The position numbers and the translations under genes are program-made. The notes beneath the pieces were generated by a model. It ran no database searches and was not told the origin of the DNA. It worked only from the letters and a program-made list of their open reading frames with translations. Below are positions 24,955 to 33,918 of a stretch of 64,000 bases of DNA, in pieces. The stretch's first letter is position 1, and each line of letters begins with the position of its first letter. The stretch is from NCBI GenBank assembly GCA_963822145.1, contig CAWGGG010000001.1:434001-498000 (forward strand). The letters are read 5' to 3'. Source of the DNA: UBA5072 sp963822145 (lineage in GTDB: Bacteria > Bacteroidota > Bacteroidia > Bacteroidales > UBA10428).

Positions 24955-26970
24955 ATGCAAAAGAGATCCTATATCGACCTGCTCCTGCCCCTTCCGGTTC
25001 CGGGATCCTTTACCTACGGAATAAGTGAAGAACAGGCGGCTATTGTTAAACCAGGGATGCGGGTAAGTGTGCCTTTCGGTAAAAAGAACATATATGCCGG
25101 TCTGGTGTTAAGCGTGCACCACCATAAACCCCTCACCCATGAGGTTAAGGATATCCTTTCCGTGATCGATGCCCAGCCGGTTATCCTGGAATCTCAGATC
25201 AGTCTTTGGGAATGGGTAAGTGCCTACTATATGTGTACGCCGGGTGAAGTATTCAAGGCTGCCCTGCCACAGCGGCTGAAACTCTACAGCAAACCCAGGC
25301 GCAATCGTTCAGCCGATGAGCCTGTAACAGCCTTGTCCGAACTCAATGCATCACAATTGCAGGCTTTCCGGGAAATAAAATCTGCCTTTGAAAGTTCCGA
25401 AGTTGTACTGTTGCATGGGGTAACCTCCAGCGGCAAAACAGAAATCTATATTCATCTGATGAAAGAGGCTGTGGATCAGGACAGGCAGGTGCTGTACCTG
25501 TTGCCCGAAATTGCCCTTACCACACAGATCATTTCGCGCCTTAAAGCTGTTTTTGGCAATTGCATTGCTGTTTATCATTCCAAATCAACCGATTCCGAAA
25601 AGGTAAAAACCTGGAACAGCCTGCTGGCTTCCGGCAAAGAACAGGAAAACCCAATCCGGATTATACTGGGAGTGCGTTCATCGGTTTTTCTTCCTTACCG
25701 GAATCCTGGCCTGATCATTATTGATGAGGAACACGAAAATACGTACAAGCAATTTGATCCTGCTCCCCGATATCATGCCCGAGATACGGCCATCATGCTG
25801 GCACAGCAGCACGGTGCAAAAGTGCTGCTGGGGACGGCTACACCGTCAGTGGAAACCTATTACAATTGCAGGACCGGCAAGTATAAACTGGTTACCCTCA
25901 ATGAACGGTACCTCGACATCGAACTTCCGGATATAACCGTGGTGAATACCCGGGAATTGCGCCGGCGTAAACAGATGCAATCCTATTTCTCACCCGCTCT
26001 GCTGGACAGTATTGATGCTGCCCTGAAAAAGAAGGAACAGGTAATTCTTTTTCAGAACAGGCGCGGATTCTCCTTGTTTCTTTCCTGTGAGCAGTGTGGT
26101 GAGGTACCCCGTTGCCGTTTTTGCGATGTAAGCCTTACCTATCATAAAAAGAGTAACCGCCTCAACTGCCATTATTGCGGATATACCATACCCGTACCGG
26201 CATCCTGTGGATCCTGCGGGCATAATAAATTGCAGATGAAAGGATTCGGCACAGAAAAAATCGAGGAGGAAATTGCCCTGTTCTTTCCTGAGGCACGCGT
26301 GGAAAGAATGGACATTGATGCCACCAGAAACCGCAAATCATACGAGAAACTGATTGCGCGCTTTGAAATGAAGGCATCTGATATCCTCGTGGGCACCCAA
26401 ATGGTATCCAAGGGTCTTGATTTTGACAATGTCAAGCTGGTGGGCATCATGGATGCGGATACCATGCTCAATTATCCCGATTTCAGGGCCTATGAGAGAA
26501 GTTACCAGCTTATGGCCCAGGTGAGCGGCAGAGCCGGACGAAAGCACAGCCGTGGCGCTGTGATCATACAGGCATCCGATCATAACCATCAGATTATCCG
26601 GCAGGTTGTGCAGAACGATTACCAGGCCATGTTCAACGATCAGCTTGAAGATCGAAGAAAATTCAGATATCCTCCTTTCAGCCGTCTGGTGGAAATAACC
26701 CTGAAACACCGGGATAGAGATATACTCGACAAAGCTGCAGGTGACCTTGCTGACCTGCTGCGTCAATCGGTCCGCGAAGGGATCATGGGCCCTGAATACC
26801 CGCTGATAGGCCGTATCCGGAATCTCTACCTGAAAAGCATACTGGTGAAAATTGAGAAAGGCAAGGATCTGGCGGCTGTGAAACAGCAAATTCTGGCGGC
26901 CATCAGAACCACTCTGGATCATCCCGACTACCGTTCGTTGCAACATACCCTGGATGTAGATCCCTATTAA
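24955..26970 (+). CDS. priA: Primosomal helicase PriA, short form without winged helix
   Basis: PriA restarts stalled replication forks. The N-terminal 3'-end-binding domain (about 1-105) runs into the helicase: GVTSSGKTEIYIH (Walker A, Lys161), LLPEIALTTQI, IIDEEHENTYKQ (Walker B) and GTATPSVETY. The zinc region has CEQCGEVPRCRFC, CHYCG and CGSCG. QVSGRAGR is in the second RecA-like lobe. The Walker Lys is residue 230 in E. coli but 161 here, a difference of 69 residues. It falls exactly where the winged-helix domain should be, so that domain seems absent. The ATG at 24955 is the only good start. Confidence 0.92.
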   Translation: MQKRSYIDLLLPLPVPGSFTYGISEEQAAIVKPGMRVSVPFGKKNIYAGLVLSVHHHKPLTHEVKDILSVIDAQPVILESQISLWEWVSAYYMCTPGEVFKAALPQRLKLYSKPRRNRSADEPVTALSELNASQLQAFREIKSAFESSEVVLLHGVTSSGKTEIYIHLMKEAVDQDRQVLYLLPEIALTTQIISRLKAVFGNCIAVYHSKSTDSEKVKTWNSLLASGKEQENPIRIILGVRSSVFLPYRNPGLIIIDEEHENTYKQFDPAPRYHARDTAIMLAQQHGAKVLLGTATPSVETYYNCRTGKYKLVTLNERYLDIELPDITVVNTRELRRRKQMQSYFSPALLDSIDAALKKKEQVILFQNRRGFSLFLSCEQCGEVPRCRFCDVSLTYHKKSNRLNCHYCGYTIPVPASCGSCGHNKLQMKGFGTEKIEEEIALFFPEARVERMDIDATRNRKSYEKLIARFEMKASDILVGTQMVSKGLDFDNVKLVGIMDADTMLNYPDFRAYERSYQLMAQVSGRAGRKHSRGAVIIQASDHNHQIIRQVVQNDYQAMFNDQLEDRRKFRYPPFSRLVEITLKHRDRDILDKAAGDLADLLRQSVREGIMGPEYPLIGRIRNLYLKSILVKIEKGKDLAAVKQQILAAIRTTLDHPDYRSLQHTLDVDPY

Positions 26971-26981
26971 AACAGGCTGTC

Positions 26982-27653
26982 ATGAAAATAATCGCGGTCA
27001 CTGATCTTCATGAAAAAACATCCCTGTTGCCAGCCTTGTCGGTTCATTTACAGGAAGCAGAACTTGTCCTCCTGTGCGGCGACATCACCCATTTTGGCCG
27101 TGAAAAGGAAATGGAACGCATTATCAGGCAGTTCTGCCGGTACAATCCCTCTGTTTTGGCCGTCACCGGGAACTGCGATTATCCTGTAACAGAAAAATAC
27201 CTGCAGGAGAAAGGAATATCGCTGCATGCCAGAGTAAGAATGTTCGGGGAGTATCAGGTGGTTGGACTGAGCGGCTCGCTTCCCTGTCCGGGAACAACGC
27301 CACATGAATATTCTGAGGAAGCCTATGCAGCTATACTTGAAAATATTCCCCTTACAGCCGACAGAACCCTGATCATGGTTTCCCACCAGCCACCCTTCAA
27401 CACCCTCAATGACCAGGTATCCCCCGGTGTTCATGTGGGCAGCAAAAGTATCCGGCGCTTTATTGAGCTGCATCATCCCCTGGTCTGTTTTACAGGTCAT
27501 ATTCATGAAGGCATTGCCATTGATCATATCGGTGAAACCATGCTGGTGAATCCCGGTCCCGCCCGGGCCGGGAATTATGCCTTCGCCGAACTGGAAGGGC
27601 CGGACATTAAATTTTTAGAGCTTCGCAACCTTTTCACCGAAAAAGCCCTCTAA
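26982..27653 (+). CDS. Calcineurin-like metallophosphoesterase
   Basis: The 223-residue product has all the metal-binding blocks of the calcineurin-like fold: Asp-x-His in VTDLHEK, LLCGDITHFG, VTGNCDYP, MVSHQPPF and FTGHIHEG. The closing LVNPGPARAGNYAFAEL is common in small YfcE-like phosphodiesterases. It probably hydrolyses a phosphodiester or phosphomonoester in the cytoplasm, but the substrate is unknown. It follows priA by 11 bases and may share its transcript. Confidence 0.88.
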   Translation: MKIIAVTDLHEKTSLLPALSVHLQEAELVLLCGDITHFGREKEMERIIRQFCRYNPSVLAVTGNCDYPVTEKYLQEKGISLHARVRMFGEYQVVGLSGSLPCPGTTPHEYSEEAYAAILENIPLTADRTLIMVSHQPPFNTLNDQVSPGVHVGSKSIRRFIELHHPLVCFTGHIHEGIAIDHIGETMLVNPGPARAGNYAFAELEGPDIKFLELRNLFTEKAL

Positions 27654-27688
27654 CAGAAAACCTCATTCTTTCACCCAATACTACCAAT

Positions 27689-28906
27689 ATGAAAAGACTT
27701 GTTATGCTGTTTGCAGGGATTATTATTGCATTCCTTGTAATCCGCTGCACCAAAGAAGGCAGTGAAACAGATACTACTGATAAAACCGATGACGGTACAG
27801 GCCTGTATGAAGGGCTAAGCACCGGAGGACGTGGAGGCGTGCCTTCCGGAGGCGGTACCGGAGATTCAACGCAGCAGGAAGAGGTGGATCCGGGCCAGAT
27901 CACAGCGGCAGAATGGAATGATTTGACGGAATGGGATTTCTGGATCAACCTCGGCCAGAATGAAGAGTTTAATTCCGCCCAGGAAAACTGGAAATTCTAT
28001 CCCCTGAAAAGATTTTCCTTCCTGGTTAAAGACAACAGGTTCAACCCGCTGGTCGACTGTAAAGTTATCCTGAAAAACCTCCAGGGCGATGTGCTCTGGC
28101 AGACCCGCACGGATAACCAGGGAAAAGCTGAGCTCTGGCTTGATCTGAATGGCGGAAATTCCGGCACACCTTCTGCAGTTGTCAGCTATGCCGGTCAGGA
28201 AGTTGTGGTAACTGATCCGGTAACTTTCGAAGAGGACATCAACACCGTTACCATGGCATCAGAAGGTGCCCGGGAACTGAAAGCGGATATCCTGTTTGTG
28301 GTGGATGCCACCGGGTCGATGGGCGATGAGATCGAATACCTGAAATCGGAACTCCGAAATGTTATCGAACGGGTCGAAAACCTGAATTCCCAGCTGGACC
28401 TGCGTCTTGGATCGGTCTTTTACCGGGATGAAGGGGATGAGTTCCTGACCCGGGTCTCACCCTTTTCCTCCAATCTTCTTCAAACCCTTTCCTTTATAGG
28501 TAACCAGCATGCCGATGGTGGCGGAGACTATGAAGAAGCCGTGCATACAGCCTTGAATACGGCCATAACGCAGCTCAGCTGGAGCGAGAACGCCCGGACC
28601 AGGCTTTTATTTCTTTTGCTGGACGCACCTCCGCACCACACCGACCCCATAGTAAATGATCTGAATATCATCATCAGGAATGCAGCCCTAAAAGGCATCA
28701 AGATCATACCCATTTCAGCCAGCGGGGTTAACAAAGATACGGAGTTCCTTTTCCGTTTCTTTGCCGCTGCTACCAACGGCACCTATGTTTTCATCACCAA
28801 TGACAGCGGAATCGGGGGAGAACACCTCGAGGCTACTGTGGGTGACTACGAAGTGGAACTGTTGAATGATCTGATCGTGCGACTGATCAATCAATATACG
28901 CAATGA
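27689..28906 (+). CDS. VWA-domain lipoprotein
   Basis: The 405-residue protein starts with a lipoprotein leader (MKRLVMLFAGIIIAFLVIRC), then an acidic and Gly-rich linker (about 25-60). A beta-sandwich region around 105-180 (SFLVKDNRFNPLVDCKVIL) follows, then a von Willebrand A domain from about residue 200. The metal site is FVVDATGSMGDEI, and LLDAPPHHTDP marks the central strand and loop. Such proteins bind partners through a divalent metal at the envelope; the partner is unknown. The upstream gap is 35 bases and a strong terminator lies 65 bases downstream. Confidence 0.85.
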   Translation: MKRLVMLFAGIIIAFLVIRCTKEGSETDTTDKTDDGTGLYEGLSTGGRGGVPSGGGTGDSTQQEEVDPGQITAAEWNDLTEWDFWINLGQNEEFNSAQENWKFYPLKRFSFLVKDNRFNPLVDCKVILKNLQGDVLWQTRTDNQGKAELWLDLNGGNSGTPSAVVSYAGQEVVVTDPVTFEEDINTVTMASEGARELKADILFVVDATGSMGDEIEYLKSELRNVIERVENLNSQLDLRLGSVFYRDEGDEFLTRVSPFSSNLLQTLSFIGNQHADGGGDYEEAVHTALNTAITQLSWSENARTRLLFLLLDAPPHHTDPIVNDLNIIIRNAALKGIKIIPISASGVNKDTEFLFRFFAAATNGTYVFITNDSGIGGEHLEATVGDYEVELLNDLIVRLINQYTQ

Positions 28907-28970
28907 CGCCTGTAAAATAATGTCGTTATAACCAGGCCACTGTTAAGGGTGGCGTTACTTTCCAAAGGTC

Positions 28971-29000
28971 GGCGCAGGTTTTTCTGCGCCGTTTTTTTTT
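28971..29000 (+). terminator. Rho-independent terminator after the VWA lipoprotein gene
   Basis: GGCGCAG (28971-28977) pairs with CTGCGCC (28984-28990) around a 6-base loop, and a T tract runs at 28992-29000. It ends the rightward unit starting with priA or earlier. Confidence 0.88.
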
Positions 29001-29163
29001 AACAGGGAATAATCTCTGTTTAATGGGACAACCATAGGGGCAGCAAACCAGCAGTCGACCAGGTATTCCTGAAAATCTGATATCAGCAACTATTTTATGT
29101 CGGATTTTGAGTAAATTGGAATCATGGAAAATTAATGCAATCATCCTCATCCTTGCCAAATAA

Positions 29164-29994
29164 ATGAAAAACTATCTTCACAGCAGTTTTGATTTTGGAT
29201 CCCTTACGGACTTTTACGATGAACTGCCCCTGTGGTCGGCACCATTTGGTCTTAAGCTTCTCGAACATGTTGAGTATAAAAAAAACCTTACTGCGCTTGA
29301 TATTGGATTTGGTAACGGTTTCCCGCTAACTGAACTTGCCATGCGGCTTGGCGACAGTTCAGTGGTTTATGGCATTGACCCCTGGAAGGCTGCCATTGAC
29401 CGTGCAAACCGAAAAATAGCCTTCTACGGCATAACCAACGTTAAGATTATTGAAGGGGTTGCAGAGTCCATCCCGCTGGATAACAACTCTGTTGATTTAA
29501 TTACCAGTAACAACGGGATTAATAATGTTACGGACAGGGATCAGGTCCTTTCGGAGTGTTCCAGGATTGCCCGGAAAGGTGGACAGTTTATTCAAACCAT
29601 GAACCTGAATATGAGCATGTTTGAGTTTTACAGACAGCTCGAGCGTATCCTCAATGAAATGCACCTGTGGCATGAGATCGATTTGATGCATAAACATATA
29701 GCCAGCAAACGTCCCCCCCTTAATGAAATGGTCTCAATGATTGAAAAGCATGGCTTTGTGATCCGGGACCTGAAGCATGATCAGTTCGATTACCGGTTCG
29801 CCGACGGCACCGCTATGCTCAGTCATTATTTTATCCGGCTGGCATTTATGGATTCATGGATCGGCTTGCTGCCTCAGGATAAAACTGAGCAGGTATTTGA
29901 TGCTGTTGAAACACGTCTGAACGAACAATCCAGGATCCTGGGCGGAATAAAACTGAGTATCCCGTTTGTTATGATCAACGCTGTGAAAAACTGA
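29164..29994 (+). CDS. Class I SAM-dependent methyltransferase
   Basis: The 276-residue product has the SAM-binding motif I as ALDIGFGNGFPLTELAM near residue 45. An acidic strand end follows in VYGIDPWKAAID, motif II-like EGVAESIPLDNNSVDLITS, and RKGGQFIQTMN. This is the Methyltransf_11/25 pattern. The C-terminal 100 residues have no feature that tells the acceptor. It lies 14 bases before nhaA, but the two are not obviously related in function. Confidence 0.85.
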   Translation: MKNYLHSSFDFGSLTDFYDELPLWSAPFGLKLLEHVEYKKNLTALDIGFGNGFPLTELAMRLGDSSVVYGIDPWKAAIDRANRKIAFYGITNVKIIEGVAESIPLDNNSVDLITSNNGINNVTDRDQVLSECSRIARKGGQFIQTMNLNMSMFEFYRQLERILNEMHLWHEIDLMHKHIASKRPPLNEMVSMIEKHGFVIRDLKHDQFDYRFADGTAMLSHYFIRLAFMDSWIGLLPQDKTEQVFDAVETRLNEQSRILGGIKLSIPFVMINAVKN

Positions 29995-30008
29995 TATGAA
30001 GAGGCTCC

Positions 30009-31145
30009 ATGAAAGCAACTGCGCTGTTTAAAGAGTTCTTCAATAGTGAAAGAGCCGGTGGAATGATCCTGCTCAGCCTGAGCATTCTCTCTCTGTTTCT
30101 TGCCAATTCCAGCCTGGGAACCGGCTATACAGGTTTCTGGAATACGCAGGTGGCAGGTCACAGCCTGGTGCACTGGATCAATGACGGTCTGATGACCATC
30201 TTCTTCCTGCTCATCGGATTGGAACTGGAAAGAGAAATCTATCAGGGAGAGTTATCATATTTCAAAGACGCTTTATTACCCATATTCGCTGCATTCGGTG
30301 GCATCCTTATCCCGGCAGGCTTGTTCCTGCTTCTGAATCATGGATTACCTACACAGTCTGGTGCGGGAATTCCCATGGCCACCGATATAGCTTTTGCTCT
30401 GGGAATATTATCCCTGTTGGGAAGCCGGGTTCCTGTCTCACTTAAAATCTTTTTGACGGCATTGGCTGTAATCGACGATCTGGGTGCCATCCTGGTGATT
30501 GCTGTTTTCTACACAAAAACCCTGCTCCTCACAAATCTTTTTATCGCCATTGGGATTTTCTTGTTACTACTGGTCTTTAACCGGCTAAAAATAAGAAACC
30601 TGGTTCTCTACCTCCTGGGCGGATTGGCCATGTGGTATTTTATGTTGCATTCCGGTGTGCACGCCACCCTTGCAGGGGTCTTACTGGCATTTGCTGTTCC
30701 CTTTGGCAGAGGCGATGAGAAGTCACCATCCTATTTACTGCAACATCATATCCACAAACCAGTGGCATTCATCGTCCTTCCGGTATTCGCCCTGGCCAAC
30801 ACAGCTATCATACTGAGTCCAGACCTGGGCAGCGTGTTATCCCAGCCCTATAGCACAGGCATTGCGCTGGGACTGATTATTGGAAAGCCCCTGGGAATTT
30901 TCCTGCTAACCTTTCTTGCGGTCGCATCGGGCCTGTGTAAGCTGCCTGCTGAACTGAACTGGAAAATCATCATCGGAATAGGATTTTTAGGGGGAATCGG
31001 ATTTACCATGTCGATCTTTATAACCCTGCTGGCTTTCGATCAGGAAACGCTGATCAATGATGCCAAGCTTGTTATCCTGATCTCTTCCCTGATCGCAGGA
31101 ATCATTGGATATTGGTGCTTAAGACTAACCCTTAAAAAGATTTGA
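30009..31145 (+). CDS. nhaA: Na+/H+ antiporter NhaA
   Basis: NhaA swaps two protons for one sodium across the inner membrane and protects against salt and alkali. The 378-residue product has the family marks: NDGLMTIFFLLIGLELERE (helix 2), MATDIAFALGIL (helix 4), the cation-binding Asp-Asp pair in ALAVIDDLGAILVIA (helix 5), and GFTMSIFITLLAF in the last helices. The start ATG at 30009 follows the methyltransferase gene by 14 bases. Confidence 0.94.
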   Translation: MKATALFKEFFNSERAGGMILLSLSILSLFLANSSLGTGYTGFWNTQVAGHSLVHWINDGLMTIFFLLIGLELEREIYQGELSYFKDALLPIFAAFGGILIPAGLFLLLNHGLPTQSGAGIPMATDIAFALGILSLLGSRVPVSLKIFLTALAVIDDLGAILVIAVFYTKTLLLTNLFIAIGIFLLLLVFNRLKIRNLVLYLLGGLAMWYFMLHSGVHATLAGVLLAFAVPFGRGDEKSPSYLLQHHIHKPVAFIVLPVFALANTAIILSPDLGSVLSQPYSTGIALGLIIGKPLGIFLLTFLAVASGLCKLPAELNWKIIIGIGFLGGIGFTMSIFITLLAFDQETLINDAKLVILISSLIAGIIGYWCLRLTLKKI

Positions 31146-31191
31146 AAGAGTGCTGATAAGGATGGAAATGCAGAAATTTTTATAACAGGAA

Positions 31192-31224
31192 TTTGGCACC
31201 CTCCCTTAAAAGATGTTAGTTTTG
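31192..31224 (+). promoter_or_regulatory. Promoter of the MFS transporter gene
   Basis: TTTG (31192-31195) and TAGTTTTG (31217-31224) are 21 bases apart. Transcription would start near 31231, 14 bases before the ATG at 31245. Confidence 0.65.
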
Positions 31225-31244
31225 CCTCGCATTGCCATTCAAAT

Positions 31245-32384
31245 ATGCTGTCATTTAAAACTTTCTTTCAGAACCGGAAGTACTTTGCCCCGGCGTTTTT
31301 GTACTCCTGCTTCAGCCTGATTTTCAGTACCTGGGTAACCTATATCCCCTTTATTGCTGATAAATTAAATATTACCGAAGGGAAAATCGGCAGTGCCCTC
31401 TTTTTTACATCGCTGGGCTCACTCTCCATGCTACCTATAAGCAACCGGCTTGTGGATAAAATTGGCGTTGGCAGGCAGGTATTCATCGGTTTTATTATGT
31501 ATTCCACGGCCATTTTTGGCATGTTCCTGGCCCCGACCTATGCGACACTTTGCGCTGCCCTGTATGGTTTTGGCATCTCGAGTTCTGTATTCGCTATATC
31601 CTTAAACTGCCTCACCGCCACCATTGAGAAACGGGCCGGCAGGAATATCATGACAGGCAGTCACGGATTCTGGAGTCTGGGGGGATTCATAGGTTCTGCC
31701 ACCGGGAGTTTCATAGCCGGATTGCTGAAGATGCCCATCTTGCACATCTCCATTCTGATCACCATCCTCATTGGACTGCAGCTTTGGTTGCGAAGGGAAT
31801 ATTTTGATATCCGCAGCGATCCTTTTGAAAAGGAAAAACACAGCAAATTTCCGCTGAAGCCCTTGCTTGCGATAGCCTCCATTAGCCTGATCATGATGGT
31901 TTCCGAAGGCGCCATAGCGGACTGGAGCGCCCTGTATCTGAAGAAAGTGGTTGTGATGAAGGTGCAGTATCTCGGGCTGGGGTATGCGCTGTTTTCCATT
32001 GGCATGACCCTGGGACGATTCACAGGGGATTCGCTGAGTATCCGGTTTGGGTCGTGGAAATTGCTCCGGATGGCCATAGGAACAAGCCTCATTGGATTTA
32101 CGCTGATATTGATGAAAGTACCGGCAACCACCCTTATCGGTTTCTTTATTATCGGAATTGGCTGTTCCACTATAGTGCCGGAAGTATACAGACTGGCCTC
32201 CCGCATTAAGGGCATTAGAACTGCGGATAGCGTTTCTTTTATATCCGCAACGGCCAACGTTGGTTTCCTCACCGGGCCGGTATTGCTGGGTTTCATTGCC
32301 GAACTCCAGACGCTCCGTCTGAGTTACCTGGCGTTGATGGGATTGGTAACCGTGGCCTTTCTCCTCTCTTTCCGGAGGAGGTAG
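31245..32384 (+). CDS. Major facilitator superfamily transporter
   Basis: The 379-residue protein has about 12 hydrophobic helices. The loop between helices 2 and 3 reads NRLVDKIGVGRQVFIG, a form of the MFS signature with Asp and Gly. Related repeats occur in the second half (GDSLSIRFGSWKLLRM). This loop and the overall length resemble small sugar or unknown-solute porters of the FucP/YbjJ-like type. The substrate is not evident, and the neighbours do not help. It has its own promoter. Confidence 0.85.
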   Translation: MLSFKTFFQNRKYFAPAFLYSCFSLIFSTWVTYIPFIADKLNITEGKIGSALFFTSLGSLSMLPISNRLVDKIGVGRQVFIGFIMYSTAIFGMFLAPTYATLCAALYGFGISSSVFAISLNCLTATIEKRAGRNIMTGSHGFWSLGGFIGSATGSFIAGLLKMPILHISILITILIGLQLWLRREYFDIRSDPFEKEKHSKFPLKPLLAIASISLIMMVSEGAIADWSALYLKKVVVMKVQYLGLGYALFSIGMTLGRFTGDSLSIRFGSWKLLRMAIGTSLIGFTLILMKVPATTLIGFFIIGIGCSTIVPEVYRLASRIKGIRTADSVSFISATANVGFLTGPVLLGFIAELQTLRLSYLALMGLVTVAFLLSFRRR

Positions 32385-32521
32385 CAAATGTCGTTCGCTG
32401 ATAATAATAAACATATTTTACACGAAACTGTTTCTAAAGAAAAAACCACAATAAATCTGCCCCTTGCAGGATATTTAATTTCAAAGAAAAATATGCTATT
32501 CTTTCTATATTAAAAATCTTA

Positions 32522-33373
32522 ATGAAAAAAAGAATAACCCCAGCTAAGGAAAAAAGCAAGGTACCGGTGGCGAAGCATCAGCCGAAAGTCCAGAAAGAAA
32601 AAAAAACAGCGGAATCCATGGAAGTACACCATCCCCATCACATCCATCATGATAAAAAATGGAAAGATCATGTTTTCGAATTTCTCATGCTGTTTCTAGC
32701 AATCACAGCGGGCTTTTTCGTTGAAAACCAACGTGAACATTATATCGAGCACCTTCGTGAAAAACAATATGCAAGATCACTTCATGACGACCTGAAAACT
32801 GATACTGCTATAATCCAACGGGTTATGAATTATAAAGCCTGGAGCAGTGATCAAATGGACAGCCTGCTTAATATCTTGGATTCACCCATGTTACCCCGGC
32901 AAAATGAGCAGGTTTATTATTATGAGAGGATTCTGACAACAAATGATATTTTCACAGCCCAGGATGTTACTTATCAGCAATTACAAAGCTCAGGTAATTT
33001 CCGTTACATAAGAAACAAAGAATTATACAGGCAGATTTCCGACTACTACAATCTATATCAGCGCTACATGACCCTCATTGAAGGTTCCTTCGAACACGCT
33101 TCCAGTCTGACAGAAATGGAAGCAAGACTTTTTGATGGTGCCGACCTGGCTTCTTTATTTAATCCCAACTCAACAAGCATTAATAACCTTTATATAAAAC
33201 CTGACAGGAAGCTGCATGCTGTCAATAACGACAAATACTATCTCAACTATTTCTATATTAAGACCTCCAACAGACACATGCTTTTGAAAAGCTCAGTTAC
33301 CTGGCTTGCCTGGCTAAAGGACAAGGCAAATAAAATTTTAATCGAACTGGAAAGGGAATATCATTTGGAATGA
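32522..33373 (+). CDS. Single-pass membrane protein of unknown function (DUF6090-like)
   Basis: The 283-residue protein has a strongly basic start (about 1-35), a His-rich patch (HHPHHIHH), and one membrane helix around residues 55-70 (FEFLMLFLAITAGFFVENQ). A long soluble helical part begins with LREKQYARSLHDDLKTD. This layout is widespread in Bacteroidota, and I take it as similar to DUF6090, without certainty. The His-rich stretch might bind metal (inference). The upstream gap of 137 bases has no clear promoter. Confidence 0.7.
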   Translation: MKKRITPAKEKSKVPVAKHQPKVQKEKKTAESMEVHHPHHIHHDKKWKDHVFEFLMLFLAITAGFFVENQREHYIEHLREKQYARSLHDDLKTDTAIIQRVMNYKAWSSDQMDSLLNILDSPMLPRQNEQVYYYERILTTNDIFTAQDVTYQQLQSSGNFRYIRNKELYRQISDYYNLYQRYMTLIEGSFEHASSLTEMEARLFDGADLASLFNPNSTSINNLYIKPDRKLHAVNNDKYYLNYFYIKTSNRHMLLKSSVTWLAWLKDKANKILIELEREYHLE

Positions 33374-33429
33374 TATAAAAATCAACCTGAATTCATTCTT
33401 TAATTCATGAAATAACCTGAGAAAATTAA

Positions 33430-33873
33430 ATGAAACTCCTGAAAACAACCGTTCTACCGATTCTAATGACAACTTTATGGATTGGCCTGTCAGAGTTTAT
33501 CAGAAATCAGTTTCTCATAAAAGTATACTGGATCAGGCATTATGAAGATCTGGGGCTGGTATTCCCTGCCGATCCAATTAACGGGGTCATTTGGGGACTT
33601 TGGTCGCTGTTGTTTGCGGTTTCAATCTTCATGATCTCCAGGAAGTTTTCCCTGGTTCAGACGGCATTGCTTTCCTGGTTTACCGGCTTCGTATTGATGT
33701 GGGTTGTATTGGGAAACCTTGGCGTATTGCCAAATGGTTTGTTGTTGATTGCTGTTCCCCTGAGTTTGATAGAGGCTTTCCTGGCTTCGTTCATTACAAT
33801 TAAAGCTTCACCACCTGATGTCAAGAATCCTCGTAAAGATACACAGGCAAATGAGATCCCTGAAAATGATTGA
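33430..33873 (+). CDS. Small four-helix membrane protein, unknown
   Basis: The 147-residue product has about four hydrophobic helices: TTVLPILMTTLWIGLSEFI, PINGVIWGLWSLLFAVSIFM, LLSWFTGFVLMWVVLGNLG and LLLIAVPLSLIEAFLASFI. A polar C-terminal tail follows. I do not recognise a family. It lies 56 bases after the preceding membrane protein gene and may share its transcript. Its stop codon is directly followed by the large palindrome at 33875-33918. Confidence 0.65.
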   Translation: MKLLKTTVLPILMTTLWIGLSEFIRNQFLIKVYWIRHYEDLGLVFPADPINGVIWGLWSLLFAVSIFMISRKFSLVQTALLSWFTGFVLMWVVLGNLGVLPNGLLLIAVPLSLIEAFLASFITIKASPPDVKNPRKDTQANEIPEND

Positions 33874-33874
33874 G

Positions 33875-33918
33875 GGTACCACCCCGACGGGGTGGGGGTA
33901 CCCCGTCGGGGTGGTACC
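33875..33918. repeat. Perfect 19-bp-arm palindrome between convergent genes
   Basis: The arms 33875-33893 and 33900-33918 are perfect reverse complements around a 6-base loop (GGGGGT). Each arm is itself nearly self-complementary (ACCCCGACGGGGT at 33881-33893), so a cruciform with alternative pairings is possible. It starts 2 bases after the stop of the gene ending at 33873, and its last base is the third base of the TAG stop of the convergent gene (33918-33920). It may act as a two-way terminator or be a REP-like element. Confidence 0.85.
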
